A stretch of DNA of 54,834 bases from Acidimicrobiaceae bacterium (GCA_027315005.1 DAHUZT010000015.1:1-54834), one strand, 5' to 3'. Shown: positions 9,051-17,298, numbered from the stretch's first letter. Numbers and translations: made by a program. Notes: generated by a model from the letters alone, not told the origin.

Positions 9051-11247
9051 TCACCCGCTCGGGGAGGCCCGTGGACCACCCCTGCCATCCGGTCGACCTC
9101 GACGGGTCCTACGGCGGCGCGCGAGCCGATCGACGCCGAGGGCACCGAGCAGGCCGAGGGCGGCCACGAGAGCAAGGACGAGCCCGACCGTGAAGGTACG
9201 GGGCCAGTAGCGGAGCTCGATCCGGTGCCGGCCTGGCGGGATCCGGGCCTCCAGGGTGAAGACCGACGGGTGCCGCAGCGCGAGGGGCCGCCCGTCGATG
9301 GTCGCCCGCCACCCGGGCACATCGGTCAGGTGGATCCGCAAGGTGCCGGCCACCGGCGAGCCGGTGACCAGACGCAGCCGGCCGGGATCGGACCCGACCT
9401 CTGTCATCGGTACGCCCGAGGTCAAGGGCCGGTAGAGCGTGGAAGTGGCCGTGGTCGGAGGAGCCACGGACAGGGTGGCTGGATCCGCCCCGGGGATCCG
9501 GAAGAGCTCTTCGTCGGGTGGGGGATGCTCGAACAGGTTGCCGACGAAGGGGTTGGCCGTCGCCAGCCGGGTGACGAACCTGCTCCCGGTCGGACCGGTC
9601 CTGCCCGCGGCCACCAGTACGTACTCGACGCCGAGGAGACGCGCTTCCGCCGCGGTGGTAATCACCGGACAGAAGTGATTGAACGCCCGCAGACCCCCGG
9701 AAGTACCCGTCAACCGCCTCCAGGTCGAGAAGTAGCCTTCGGGCACGATCGGGTCGTAGAGGTCGGATTCGTGGACGCCGTAGAGGATGTTGGACTCGGG
9801 GGTGATGCCGAGGGAGCACACCCCGGAGGCGCCGGCCGCGCCTTCACCGACCCGGGCGCCGCCAACGGTCCGCTGCAGGGTGGCGACCGAACGTGTGGCG
9901 GGCAGTCCGTCCCTGCTCGACGACACGAGCACCCCGCCCGATGCGACCAGGAAAGCCGCCTCTACGACGACAAGTGCTGTCGCTACGGCTCGTCCCCAAC
10001 GGCTGCTCCACCACACAACGAGCGCCCCCACCGTGCCGAGCGACGCGCACACCGCCGGCCAGCAGGGCCACCGCCAGGCTCAGCGGCATCAGGGCCCGCA
10101 GAACGTTGACGTCGCCGATGGCGGGGATCCCTTCGACGAGGTGGGCAGCCGGCCCGACGTAGACGAGGGCGGCGGCTGCGGCACCGGAGAGGACGACCGC
10201 CACCACCTCGATCCGGCGCCGACGGATGCCGACGACGACACCGACCAGGGCCAGCACCAGCGCGATGACCCCCAAGTAGGCAGCCGTCTCGTTGTAGAAG
10301 AAGCTGCCACCGAACGCGTAGCTGCCCGCCACCGGCCTGCCGTCGAAGGCCGAGAAGAGCAGGTACAACAGGTCGTGGGCCGGTGCAGCCGCTGTCTTGC
10401 CCGCCGTCGTGCGGATGGAACCGAGGGTCAGCTGCAGTGCCGGAAGCGCGAGCGGCGCCCCGAGAGCCCCCCCCCCGAGCACCGCGAGGGCGAGGTCGAG
10501 GGCCGGTCGTGCGATCGGGCCTCGAGCCAGGCCGAACCGACCGGGCAGGGAGCGCGAGGCGAGGACCGCCACCACGAACACCAGGAGCGCAACGGCCAAC
10601 ACGACGAGCGTCTCGGGAAACCCGGCGTAGACGGCACCCGCGATGGCGATGGCGAGCACGGTGATGGCACCGATACGTCGGTTGCCGCCGAGGACGTGGA
10701 TGCAGCCGGCCAAGAGCCACCCTCCCCAGGACATGACCTGGCTCGAGGGGTAGCCGAGCCAGGCGATCAGCGGTCCGCTCAGCTCGAACACACCGGCCGC
10801 CATGGCCGAGCCGAGGAGCCCCAGCCGGAGCAGGCGGGCGGCCACGTACGTTCCGGTCCCGGCGACGAGCAGGGTGACCAGCATGCCTGCCGTGTACGCG
10901 TACCGGAGGGGCACCAGGTACCCGACGAGGGAAGGCACCCCGAACGCGGCCGACTGCCAGTTGAAGGCCAGCGGCAGGCCGAGGCCGCTGTAGGGGTTCC
11001 ACAAGGGGAGCACCCCGTGGTGGACCTGGGTCCAGTCGAGGACCGTCCAGGGGATCATCTGCTTGATCAGATCGCTGTTGGTGAGGTTGCCGTTGGTCAC
11101 CACTCCGGCGGTGGCCGTCAGGCCGTGTCGGGAAAGGAGCCCGTAGGGACCGAGCATGGCTCCGTGGCGGAGTGCCGGCGCCAGAACGGCCGCGGCGAGA
11201 ACGGCGATCCAGACGACACAGAGGGCATGCTGGAACCGCCTCGACAC
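9051..11247 (-). pseudogene. YfhO-family membrane protein gene split by a frameshift
   Basis: Two minus-strand frames together make one large membrane protein of about 730 residues. The first (from GTG 11247) has about a dozen hydrophobic helices and the family-like passages LPLWNPYSGLGLPLAFNWQ and GSFFYNETAAYLGVIAL. It becomes non-membrane after MPLSLAVALLAGG near base 10050. The second frame takes over at VCASLGTVGALVVWW, with LYDPIVPEGYFSTWRR, a soluble beta-rich part (GWRATIDGRPL), a last hydrophobic helix and a basic tail. Removing one base (or adding two) between about 10041 and 10057 joins them. YfhO proteins are linked to lipoteichoic-acid glycosylation or related glycan transfer in Firmicutes; the role here is unknown. 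Sequencing error and a true mutation cannot be told apart. Confidence 0.72.
10467..10476. repeat. Homopolymer of ten C (ten G on the coding strand) inside the YfhO-like gene
   Basis: A run of ten C on the plus strand reads as consecutive Gly codons (LAVLGGGALGAPL) in the YfhO-like gene. The hydrophobic frame is the same on both sides, so the recorded length keeps the reading frame. Such tracts are prone to slippage. Confidence 0.9.
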
Positions 11248-11278
11248 GATCAGTGAGGCTAGGCCGGATCAGGCCTGC

Positions 11279-11350
11279 GAGGTGGCGCCGGGCGAGTGCT
11301 CAGAGGTGGCGCCGGGCGAGTGCTGAGAGGTGGCGCCGGGCGAGTGCTGC
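11279..11350. repeat. Three 24-bp tandem direct repeats between two membrane-protein genes
   Basis: Three units of 24 bp (11279-11302, 11303-11326, 11327-11350) differ only in their last two bases. Each contains the palindrome GGCGCC followed by GGGCGAGTGCT. A degenerate fragment (ACACGGGCGAGTGCGG) follows. The array lies in the 105-bp gap just upstream of the YfhO-like gene and after the stop of the DUF6069-like gene, both on the minus strand. A direct 5-prime leader or regulatory role for the YfhO-like gene is possible but not shown. Confidence 0.93.
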
Positions 11351-11352
11351 AG

Positions 11353-11889
11353 TCACACGGGCGAGTGCGGGTACTGCCTTGTTCGTCGCGACCGCCTGGG
11401 TGGAGCGAAGTGGACGAGGAGGTTGTAGGTGATGGCGGCAACCGCCAGATGCATCACCATGAGGATGCTCACCGCCTCCGGTGAGGCGCCGCGGGCGAGA
11501 ATGTACAGGTCGGGAAGGAACAAGAAGAGCGTCACCAGGATGGCCAGGCGGAAGAAGAGCCACCTCGGATCGGAGCTCACCCGGACGACGATCGGCCATG
11601 CTGCACAGGCGATGACCACACCGATGACGGTCAGGCTCCCGTAGTCGTAGAGCCGGAATTGCACGAAACTCTGGATGTAAGGGAAGAATGCCTCCCCATC
11701 GGCCACCAGGACGGCACAAGCGACCAAAGAGCCGACCACCGATGCGACCGAGGCGGCGACAAACCGGGACCTTCTCGGTCCCCGATGGGGCACACCGGAG
11801 CCGATCCCGTCGACTCGGGCCAGGCGGAGGGCACGGTCCACCAGAGGGTGCCCGGTGGCCGGTGGTGGTGAGGTCGGCTCGGTGTACAT
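11353..11889 (-). CDS. Small four-helix membrane protein (DUF6069-like)
   Basis: A 178-residue protein with four hydrophobic segments after a soluble N-terminus of about 40 residues: VAASVASVVGSLVACAVLVA, SLTVIGVVIACAAWPIV, LAILVTLFLFLPDLYIL and AVSILMVMHLAVAAITYNLLVHF. The pattern, with polar residues in the third and fourth helices (PDLY; MHLA), is like DUF6069 membrane proteins, whose function is unknown. ATG 11889 is used here; ATG 11958 would add 23 residues and has a GAGG stretch at a longer spacing. The C-terminus is basic (PPRRSRRTRQ). The upstream region is shared with the divergent COG4280-type gene and contains the 15-bp hairpin. Confidence 0.65.
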   Translation of the reverse strand: MYTEPTSPPPATGHPLVDRALRLARVDGIGSGVPHRGPRRSRFVAASVASVVGSLVACAVLVADGEAFFPYIQSFVQFRLYDYGSLTVIGVVIACAAWPIVVRVSSDPRWLFFRLAILVTLFLFLPDLYILARGASPEAVSILMVMHLAVAAITYNLLVHFAPPRRSRRTRQYPHSPV

Positions 11890-11984
11890 CGGCTCCACGC
11901 CACAACCGTACGTGCCTGCCGCCGGCAAGTTGACGTCGCGGGGGACGATTTTGGGCATGATCGGCTCGTCCTCAGGTCCGATGC

Positions 11985-12018
11985 TGTCCCATACCGGTCG
12001 TCGGACCGGTATGGGACA
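11985..12018. promoter_or_regulatory. Perfect 15-bp inverted repeat with 4-base loop between divergent genes
   Basis: The arms 11985-11999 (TGTCCCATACCGGTC) and 12004-12018 are exact reverse complements around the loop GTCG. It lies upstream of both the minus-strand small membrane protein and the plus-strand COG4280-type gene. No T-run follows on either strand, so an operator or a cruciform-type regulatory element is more likely than an intrinsic terminator. It could also be a structured leader of the minus-strand gene if transcription begins to its right. Confidence 0.75.
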
Positions 12019-12282
12019 CGCAGCACCGCACAGGGTCCGGCGTGGCACTGCTCGACGGTGGCAGTACGATCGAAAGAGAGCCCGGCTCGGAACCGCGGTT
12101 CTTGAGGCGCGAAGCGAACCATGAACACACTCCTCCAGAGGCCACGGTCGACAGGACCGGTGCGAGCCGGGACCGGGTTCGACCGGGGATTCTTCGGGGC
12201 CGCCCGGGAGACCGGGGTCGTCCGCAACCTCCTGCACCAACATCCGGTGGTGACCGACGGGGTGCTGGCGAGGGCCTGATCC

Positions 12283-13128
12283 ATGAGCACCACGTCCACC
12301 ACGCTGATGCTGGTCGCCGTGTTCGGTGCCAGCACGGTGGAGATGGTCGAGGCCCTGACCATCGTCGTAGCGGCAGGTGTGACCCGGGGGTGGCGGTCGG
12401 CGCTCGAGGGCGCGGCGGCGGCGGTGCTGGTGCTCGCCCTCGTCGTCGGGGTGGTCGGGGTGCCCCTGATCCGGTACGTGCCACTCAGCGCGCTGCGGAT
12501 CGTCGTCGGCGCGTTGCTGCTGGTCCTCGGGATGTCGTGGTTGCGTAAGGCCATCCTCCGGGCGAGTGGCCACAAAGAACTCCACGACGAAGAGGCGATC
12601 TTCTCCGAGGAGACCACCGGACTCCGCCAGAATCATCCTGCCCCGGCCCGGCGCCGCGACGGGGTCGGGTTCACCGTGGCGTTCAAGGGGGTCCTCCTCG
12701 AAGGGGTGGAGGTGGTCCTCATCGTGATCAGCCTGGGAGCGAGCGACCACCGACTCGGTCCGGCTGCAGCGGCCGCCGGGGCCGCGGCGGTGGTGGTGGC
12801 CGGGGTCGGGGCCCTGGTGACCCGGCAGCTCTCCGAGGTACCCGAGAACACGATCAAGATGGTGGTCGGGGTGGCGCTCACCAGTTTCGGACTCTTCTGG
12901 GTCGGAGAGGGTGCAGGTGTGCACTGGCCCGGCAGCGACCTCGCCATTCCGGTCTTCATCGGCGTGTTCTCCATGACCTCGTTGGTGGCAGTCAGCTGGC
13001 TGCGACGGCTGCCTGGCGCCGAGACCACCGGCACCGAGGAATCCCCGCGCTCGTCGGGAGCGGTCGCTCCCGACGATGGGGCACCTAACGTGGTCGAGCG
13101 CGAGGGGGATCCGGTGGTCGAGTCGTGA
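12283..13128 (+). CDS. COG4280-type integral membrane protein with two E-x-x-E repeats
   Basis: A 281-residue membrane protein built as an internal duplication. Each half begins with a helix carrying paired acidic residues: FGASTVEMVEALTIVVAAG near residue 15 and AFKGVLLEGVEVVLIVISLGA near residue 135. About seven hydrophobic helices are visible, with a polar loop (HKELHDEEAIFSEE) between the halves. Glutamates buried in homologous helices are the pattern of ion or metal transporters such as the iron permease FTR1 or the GDT1/UPF0016 family, so a metal or ion transport role is a reasonable inference, not shown. ATG 12283 has only a weak ribosome-binding site. The last codons overlap the GTG of the next small gene, implying a joint product. 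Confidence 0.75.
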   Translation: MSTTSTTLMLVAVFGASTVEMVEALTIVVAAGVTRGWRSALEGAAAAVLVLALVVGVVGVPLIRYVPLSALRIVVGALLLVLGMSWLRKAILRASGHKELHDEEAIFSEETTGLRQNHPAPARRRDGVGFTVAFKGVLLEGVEVVLIVISLGASDHRLGPAAAAAGAAAVVVAGVGALVTRQLSEVPENTIKMVVGVALTSFGLFWVGEGAGVHWPGSDLAIPVFIGVFSMTSLVAVSWLRRLPGAETTGTEESPRSSGAVAPDDGAPNVVEREGDPVVES

Positions 13129-13340
13129 GCGTCATCTTGCGAGCCGCGGGTGCCTTCGGCCGGTTCTGGTGGGACTTCCTCATCGGCGACACCCCGGAGA
13201 TGTTCGTGGCCACGCTGATCATCGTGGCCGCCGCCTTCACCTTGCGCTCCGTTCGCCCGGCTGCGGTGATCGTGCTCCCCATCCTCGTGGTAGCCACCCT
13301 TGTGGCCAGCTCCTACCGGGGACGTCGGCGACCGGGCTGA
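13125..13340 (+). CDS. Small membrane protein translationally coupled to the COG4280-type gene
   Basis: A 71-residue protein. Its GTG at 13125 overlaps the upstream TGA (GTGA), the classic arrangement for translational coupling. It has an amphipathic start (RAAGAFGRFWWDFLIGD) and two hydrophobic segments (TPEMFVATLIIVAAAFTL and PAAVIVLPILVVATLVASS), ending in a basic tail. I do not recognise a named family. Its size and coupling suggest that it is a subunit or assembly partner of the transporter-like protein before it. Confidence 0.75.
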   Translation: MSVILRAAGAFGRFWWDFLIGDTPEMFVATLIIVAAAFTLRSVRPAAVIVLPILVVATLVASSYRGRRRPG

Positions 13341-13444
13341 ACCGTCGATCATCCAATCCTCACACTTCCCTGATCGAGAACTCATCTCCATCCGTCACCA
13401 TGGTGACGTTGTCGCACTCACCTCGCGAACCGAAGGAGCTCCCC

Positions 13445-13906
13445 ATGTCCGAAAAGACCCGCCGCCTGCGCAGGACGCTCGCCCCCGTCGTCGTCGGAGG
13501 AACCATCGTGACGGGCGCGATCGCGGCCGGGGCCGGTTTCGCCACCGTCCCCGCCGGAGCGGCCACCACCGCGTCGGCGCCTACTCACCCCGGATACCTT
13601 CGGCTGCACACCTCGGTGCGCGGCCATCGAAGGGAGCTCCGTCGTGCCGGCGTCGTCATCAGCGCCAAGGCCATCGGGATCACCCCGAAGGCCCTCGTCA
13701 CCGACCTGAAATCAGGCAACAGCATCGCCGGCGTCGCCGGTCAGCACAACGTCGGCGCCCAGACGGTCATCGGTGATCTGGTTAGTGCCGCCGACGGTCG
13801 GATCAACCGCGCCGCCACCAACGGCAAGCTCACCGCCACGGAGGCGAACAGGCTGGAGGCCGCCCTGCCTGGACGGATCGCGAAGTTCGTCAACCACACC
13901 TTCTGA
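13445..13906 (+). CDS. Small secreted protein with actinobacterial helical repeat
   Basis: A 153-residue exported protein. ATG 13445 has an AAGGAG site at a 6-base spacing. The N-terminus is Arg-rich followed by VVVGGTIVTGAIAAGAGF and an Ala-x-Ala cleavage region. The mature part is small and helical: AKAIGITPKALVTDLKSGNSI, VAGQHNVGAQTVIGDLVSAADGRI, NGKLTATEANRLEAALPGRI. The pattern of two to three helices (xIGIxxxxLxxxLxxGxSIxxVA) recurs in many actinobacterial secreted proteins of unknown function. The gene converges with the GAF-ANTAR gene with 4 bases between the stops. Confidence 0.82.
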   Translation: MSEKTRRLRRTLAPVVVGGTIVTGAIAAGAGFATVPAGAATTASAPTHPGYLRLHTSVRGHRRELRRAGVVISAKAIGITPKALVTDLKSGNSIAGVAGQHNVGAQTVIGDLVSAADGRINRAATNGKLTATEANRLEAALPGRIAKFVNHTF

Positions 13907-13910
13907 TCGA

Positions 13911-14675
13911 TCACGCCGGAGGATCGCGACGCCCGGGTTGCGGTCTGTCCGGCTGGCGGCCCGGGCGCTGTCCGGTGTCGATCAGATCCTGGGCGATGTC
14001 CCGAAGCCTGATGTTGAGATGCTGCGATGCCCGCCGCAGGATGTCGAAGGCCTGGCTGGAGCTGACGTGCTCTCGTTCCATCAATATTCCCTGGGCCTGC
14101 CCGATGAGCTCCCGGGTACCGAGCGCAGCATGGAGGTGTTCCGCTCGGCGATCCTCGTCCTCATGGACGTGGGCCTGGCCGAGTGCCAGGCTGGCGAGCG
14201 TGCCGAAAATGACCGCTTTGGCCCGATCGGTCGCCCCGAATGCCCGCGGGTAGCGTGCATAGAGGTTGAGCGCCCCAGGGCTCTCATCGGTCGACAGGTT
14301 CAGAGCCAGGGCGCAGCGCACACCGATCCCAACTGCCTTCGGTCCGAACGTCACCCAACGGTCATCGTCGATCAGATCCTCGGCGTAGAACGAGGTCCGA
14401 AGCCCGACGGCATCGAGGCACGGGCCCTCACCGCTCTCGAGCTGCAGGTCATCGACCTCCACAGCCAGTCCATCGGTGTAGACGGACGTTGCGATCTGGT
14501 CACCGCTGGTCAAGAAGATGCCTGCGACATCGCAGCCGTCGATGGTGGTCACCGCCAGGTCGACGATCGCCTGCAAGGTCTCCTCGACGCCACCCGCGGC
14601 GAAGAGCGAGCGGGCCATCTCGGAGAGGTTGGCGGTCAGCTCGGTGGTCACTCCTTCGACCTCAGACACCTTCAC
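13911..14675 (-). CDS. GAF-ANTAR domain regulator
   Basis: About 254 residues. Residues 20-160 form a GAF sensor domain (LQLESGEGPCLDA, VTFGPKAVGIGVRCALALNL, GALNLYARYPRAF). Residues 180-240 form an ANTAR RNA-binding domain (ELIGQAQGILMEREHVSSSQAFDILRRASQ). ANTAR proteins bind dual-hexaloop RNA structures and prevent transcription termination. GTG 14675 and GTG 14669 are both possible starts; the longer frame begins with TTG and is less likely. It is the last gene of a minus-strand cluster with the ECF sigma gene and the STAS-GAF-ANTAR gene. No histidine kinase or receiver domain is present, so the GAF domain is the likely signal input. Confidence 0.9.
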   Translation of the reverse strand: MKVSEVEGVTTELTANLSEMARSLFAAGGVEETLQAIVDLAVTTIDGCDVAGIFLTSGDQIATSVYTDGLAVEVDDLQLESGEGPCLDAVGLRTSFYAEDLIDDDRWVTFGPKAVGIGVRCALALNLSTDESPGALNLYARYPRAFGATDRAKAVIFGTLASLALGQAHVHEDEDRRAEHLHAALGTRELIGQAQGILMEREHVSSSQAFDILRRASQHLNIRLRDIAQDLIDTGQRPGRQPDRPQPGRRDPPA

Positions 14676-14728
14676 ACAGTAGCCCGCTCGACCGACTGTC
14701 AACCGAGAGCGGCCTGTTCGTCGAACAT

Positions 14729-15260
14729 CTATCGGAGCTGGGCGAGGCCCGAGCGAATGCGGCTCTTGACCGTGCCTTCCGGTAGATCGAGGCAGTTGGC
14801 CACCTCTCGATCGGTGTAACCCTCGAAGTACGCGAGCACGATGGATCGCCGTTGGATGTCGGGGAGCTCGGCCAGCATCTCCCGGATCTGCTCACAGGCA
14901 AGATTGGCCAGGACTTCATCTTCCACCATGTCACGAGCCTTGTCGGAACCGAGGCTGGTCAACTCTCGCTTGCGGCGCGCCGTGTCACAACGGAGGCGAT
15001 CGACGGCCCGACCGTGGGCCTGGACGTTGAGGAAGGAGAACGGCGTTCCGCGTTCCGATGGGTACCGTTCGGGCATCTGCCACAGCCTCATGAAGACGTC
15101 CTGGGTGACCCCTTCGGTCTTCGGCACGCCCTGCACCGCACACCCTGTTGGCGAGGCCGGACACCTGGCTCCCATGCCGGCGGTACACCTCGACCAACGC
15201 CGGCTGATCCCGGTCGGCGGCTGCCGCGACGTCGAGCGTTCCACCGATCCGATGGATCAC
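14729..15260 (-). pseudogene. ECF-type RNA polymerase sigma factor with a 7-bp frameshifting duplication
   Basis: Read from GTG 15260, the protein begins as an ECF sigma factor (DQPALVEVYRRHGSQVSGLANRVCGAGRAED) and then leaves frame at about 15120. The remainder is intact in another frame: GVTQDVFMRLWQMPERY (region 2), RAVDRLRCDTARRKREL, then region 4 with EMLAELPDIQRRSIVLAYF, GYTDREVANCLDLPEGTVKSRI. The junction contains a near-perfect tandem 7-bp repeat; deleting one copy restores RAEGVTQDVFMRLW, exactly where ECF factors have RAExVTQxVF. So the gene is either recently inactivated, switchable by slippage, or carries an assembly error. It lies between the 83-residue gene and the GAF-ANTAR gene. 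No anti-sigma gene is adjacent. Confidence 0.8.
15112..15125. repeat. 7-bp tandem duplication in the sigma factor gene
   Basis: CTTCGGT (15112-15118) is followed directly by CTTCGGC (15119-15125), 6 of 7 identical. Loss of one unit restores a continuous sigma factor reading frame across the region 2 motif. Confidence 0.85.
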
Positions 15261-15307
15261 TACAGCCGATACTCCCGGTCGACGCGCGACCGCGGTGGCT
15301 GCACCGG

Positions 15308-15559
15308 TCAGCCATCGAGGGCATCGGTCGCGTAGCGGATGGGGTGGTTTCCGCCCAGCTCCACGAAGCGCTCGTTCAGGGCATGGGCCACGATGTCGTG
15401 ATCATGTGCGCTCGGCTCGAGGGCCTCGTAGAGGAAGGCCTCGACCTGGATGGGACTGCTCATCCCGCCCAATTCGAAGTACCGCACGAAGAGCTCGCCG
15501 AGAGTGAGCCCGGCGTCGATACGTCCCTGTTCGAGATCTGAGCGCGCTGAACTAGTCAT
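15308..15559 (-). CDS. Small conserved-looking protein in the ANTAR/sigma cluster
   Basis: An 83-residue protein starting at ATG 15559 and overlapping the stop of the STAS-GAF-ANTAR gene by 8 bases, so translation is likely coupled. The sequence is acidic and predicted helical (DAGLTLGELFVRYFELGG, QVEAFLYEALEPSAHDHDIVAHALNERF). It has no membrane segment, cysteine cluster or HTH motif. I do not recognise the family. Its position between two GAF-ANTAR regulators and a sigma gene suggests a signalling accessory role, but nothing in the sequence proves it. Confidence 0.65.
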   Translation of the reverse strand: MTSSARSDLEQGRIDAGLTLGELFVRYFELGGMSSPIQVEAFLYEALEPSAHDHDIVAHALNERFVELGGNHPIRYATDALDG

Positions 15560-16730
15560 CACGCGTCCAGATGGTCTCGGAATCGGCCCGCTCCGGTCCT
15601 CGGGCGAAGGCCACAAGCTCCTCTGCCAGGTCCCGGATCGACCTGTTCGATCCGCGGGAGCACTCGAGGAAGTAGGTGAAGGCGCCGTCGGCGGAGACGC
15701 CGTCCCGCTCCATGAGGATGCCCTGTGCCTGAGAGATGACCTCGCGCGAGCGCAGGGCTCCGACCAAGCGGGAGGCCAGGTGCCCGTCGCTCACGGTCGC
15801 CCCGGAGTCGGCCAGGATGGTGGAGGCTTCGGTGGCGAAGAGCGCTGCCAGCCTCTCGTCCTTCACTTCGAAGGCGCTGGGCGTGTTGGAGTAGATGTTG
15901 AGAGCCCCGACCGGCCGCTCGCCGACCAGGAGCGGATTGGAGAGAATGGCATTGATGCCGAGCGTTCGAGCCTTGGGGACGAACGCGGGCCACCGGGTCT
16001 CATCGTCGAGGGATTCGACGTGGAACCAGCGACCCTTGATGGAAGCGTCCACGCAAGGACCCTCACCGGTGGCGTACTGATCGGCGTCCATGTCCAAGAT
16101 GGTCTGGTCGCTTGCCGCCACCGTTGCAAGGCTCCCGTGCCGCTCGAGGGAGACACTGACCCCATCGGCGCCCTCGACCGTCGCCCTGGCGAGGGCCACC
16201 ACCAGGCGGAGGGCCCCATCGACCACGTCGTGGTCTGCTGCGATGGCCGTGACCTCCCTCAGGGAATGGGCCTCCGTGTCCGGGGAGTGCGCTTCCCGAA
16301 GGGGGCGCTCTCCCATCTCCGCATCGAACCCGTTCCCCGCGGCCATTCCCCCGGTCGACTGCTCCCGTCCCAGCTGGGTGGTCGGAGCCATCTGTTCGTC
16401 GATGGTCACCACCTGATCCAGCCCGGTGATGGCCAAGATCCGAACCACCAGTGCGGACGGCGAACGGAGGGTGAGCGTCCCCCCCAACGGCAGGAGGCGA
16501 AGTCGGTGCGCCCCGGTCGAGATCACCGCCAGGCCGGAGGCGTCGAGGGAGGTGCATCGCGAAAGGTCGAGGACAACGCTCGAATGGCCGCCGTCGATGA
16601 CCGCGTTGACGATGTCGCCGAGGTCGGTCGCAGTCACGATGTCGACCTCCCCGATGGCGGCGACCACGACATCGGCGTCCTCGAAGGTCACGCCGATCCC
16701 GAAATGGGAGAGAGGTGAGGCATCGTTCAC
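15552..16730 (-). CDS. STAS-GAF-ANTAR three-domain regulator
   Basis: A 392-residue protein. Residues 1-105 form a STAS domain of the anti-anti-sigma type (VVLDLSRCTSLDASGLAVI; the usual DSSG phosphosite motif reads DASG, so Ser is kept three residues after Leu). Residues 150-310 form a GAF domain (DQYATGEGPCVDASI, GALNIYSNTPSAF). Residues 330-380 form an ANTAR domain (EVISQAQGILMERDGVSADGAF). The fusion links partner-switching input to RNA antitermination. GTG 16730 is the start. It heads the minus-strand cluster that includes the sigma gene, so STAS might connect with control of a sigma factor, but no anti-sigma kinase is nearby. Confidence 0.9.
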   Translation of the reverse strand: MNDASPLSHFGIGVTFEDADVVVAAIGEVDIVTATDLGDIVNAVIDGGHSSVVLDLSRCTSLDASGLAVISTGAHRLRLLPLGGTLTLRSPSALVVRILAITGLDQVVTIDEQMAPTTQLGREQSTGGMAAGNGFDAEMGERPLREAHSPDTEAHSLREVTAIAADHDVVDGALRLVVALARATVEGADGVSVSLERHGSLATVAASDQTILDMDADQYATGEGPCVDASIKGRWFHVESLDDETRWPAFVPKARTLGINAILSNPLLVGERPVGALNIYSNTPSAFEVKDERLAALFATEASTILADSGATVSDGHLASRLVGALRSREVISQAQGILMERDGVSADGAFTYFLECSRGSNRSIRDLAEELVAFARGPERADSETIWTRDD

Positions 16731-17298
16731 GGTTGCTCAAGGCTCGGAACGTGCCGTTGGAGGGAGCCCGCGCCCCAGCCAGAGCCTGGACGATGGTGCG
16801 TCAGTCGGAAATGGTCCACGGGCAAGGGGGGACTGCCCGAAGTGGACAAACATCGACTGGAACACCACCGACAGTGAGGGATGCGACACGGGGTCGATGC
16901 CTCCAAGGATGCGCTGGGACGACGGACCGTCCCTCCGAGCCCTCACTGTCGAAGGTACGCCGACCATACACCTCCGAGGGTGGTGCGGCAATTGCCGAGA
17001 AAGCGCTCCGAGGCCGGTATCGAGCTCCGGTGAACGGGCTGTTCCAGCGGTTGTACGGCACGGCGGCACCACCTTGCGAGGAGGCAGAGACCGTAGGAAC
17101 CGGCCTCGATGCACCGCTGCCGTCGAGGCTGGCGAAGCCCCATGCAGCCAGGCCCAATGGCCGCTCGCCACCCTCGGGATCTGGAGGTTTGCCGCCGCTT
17201 GCTGTCGGTCCGTCGCAGCGCCGACGCCGATTCCTCACGCGGTACCGTGTCCGTGATCGGTCGGGCCAGAGACCGGAGAGGACCCGAATACGCACGTG
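16731..17298. other. Intergenic region with a 12-bp inverted repeat
   Basis: About 570 bases between divergently transcribed genes. No frame in either strand looks like a real protein. A 12-bp perfect inverted repeat CGACAGTGAGGG (16869-16880) and its complement (16940-16951) are separated by 59 bases. They could form a long-loop structure or bind a dimeric regulator. Promoters for the STAS-GAF-ANTAR gene and the helicase gene must lie here. Confidence 0.5.

Noticed and set aside
9051-10052. Second part of the YfhO-like region as a separate gene starting at 10052
   Set aside because: It begins in the middle of a membrane helix with no ribosome-binding site, and the preceding frame ends its family-like sequence exactly there.
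11279-11350. Possible CRISPR array
   Set aside because: The 24-bp units are directly adjacent with no spacers, and no cas genes are nearby.
15088-15324. Short minus-strand frame beginning MPSMADRC across the sigma gene start
   Set aside because: Out of frame with both halves of the sigma factor and without any domain resemblance.
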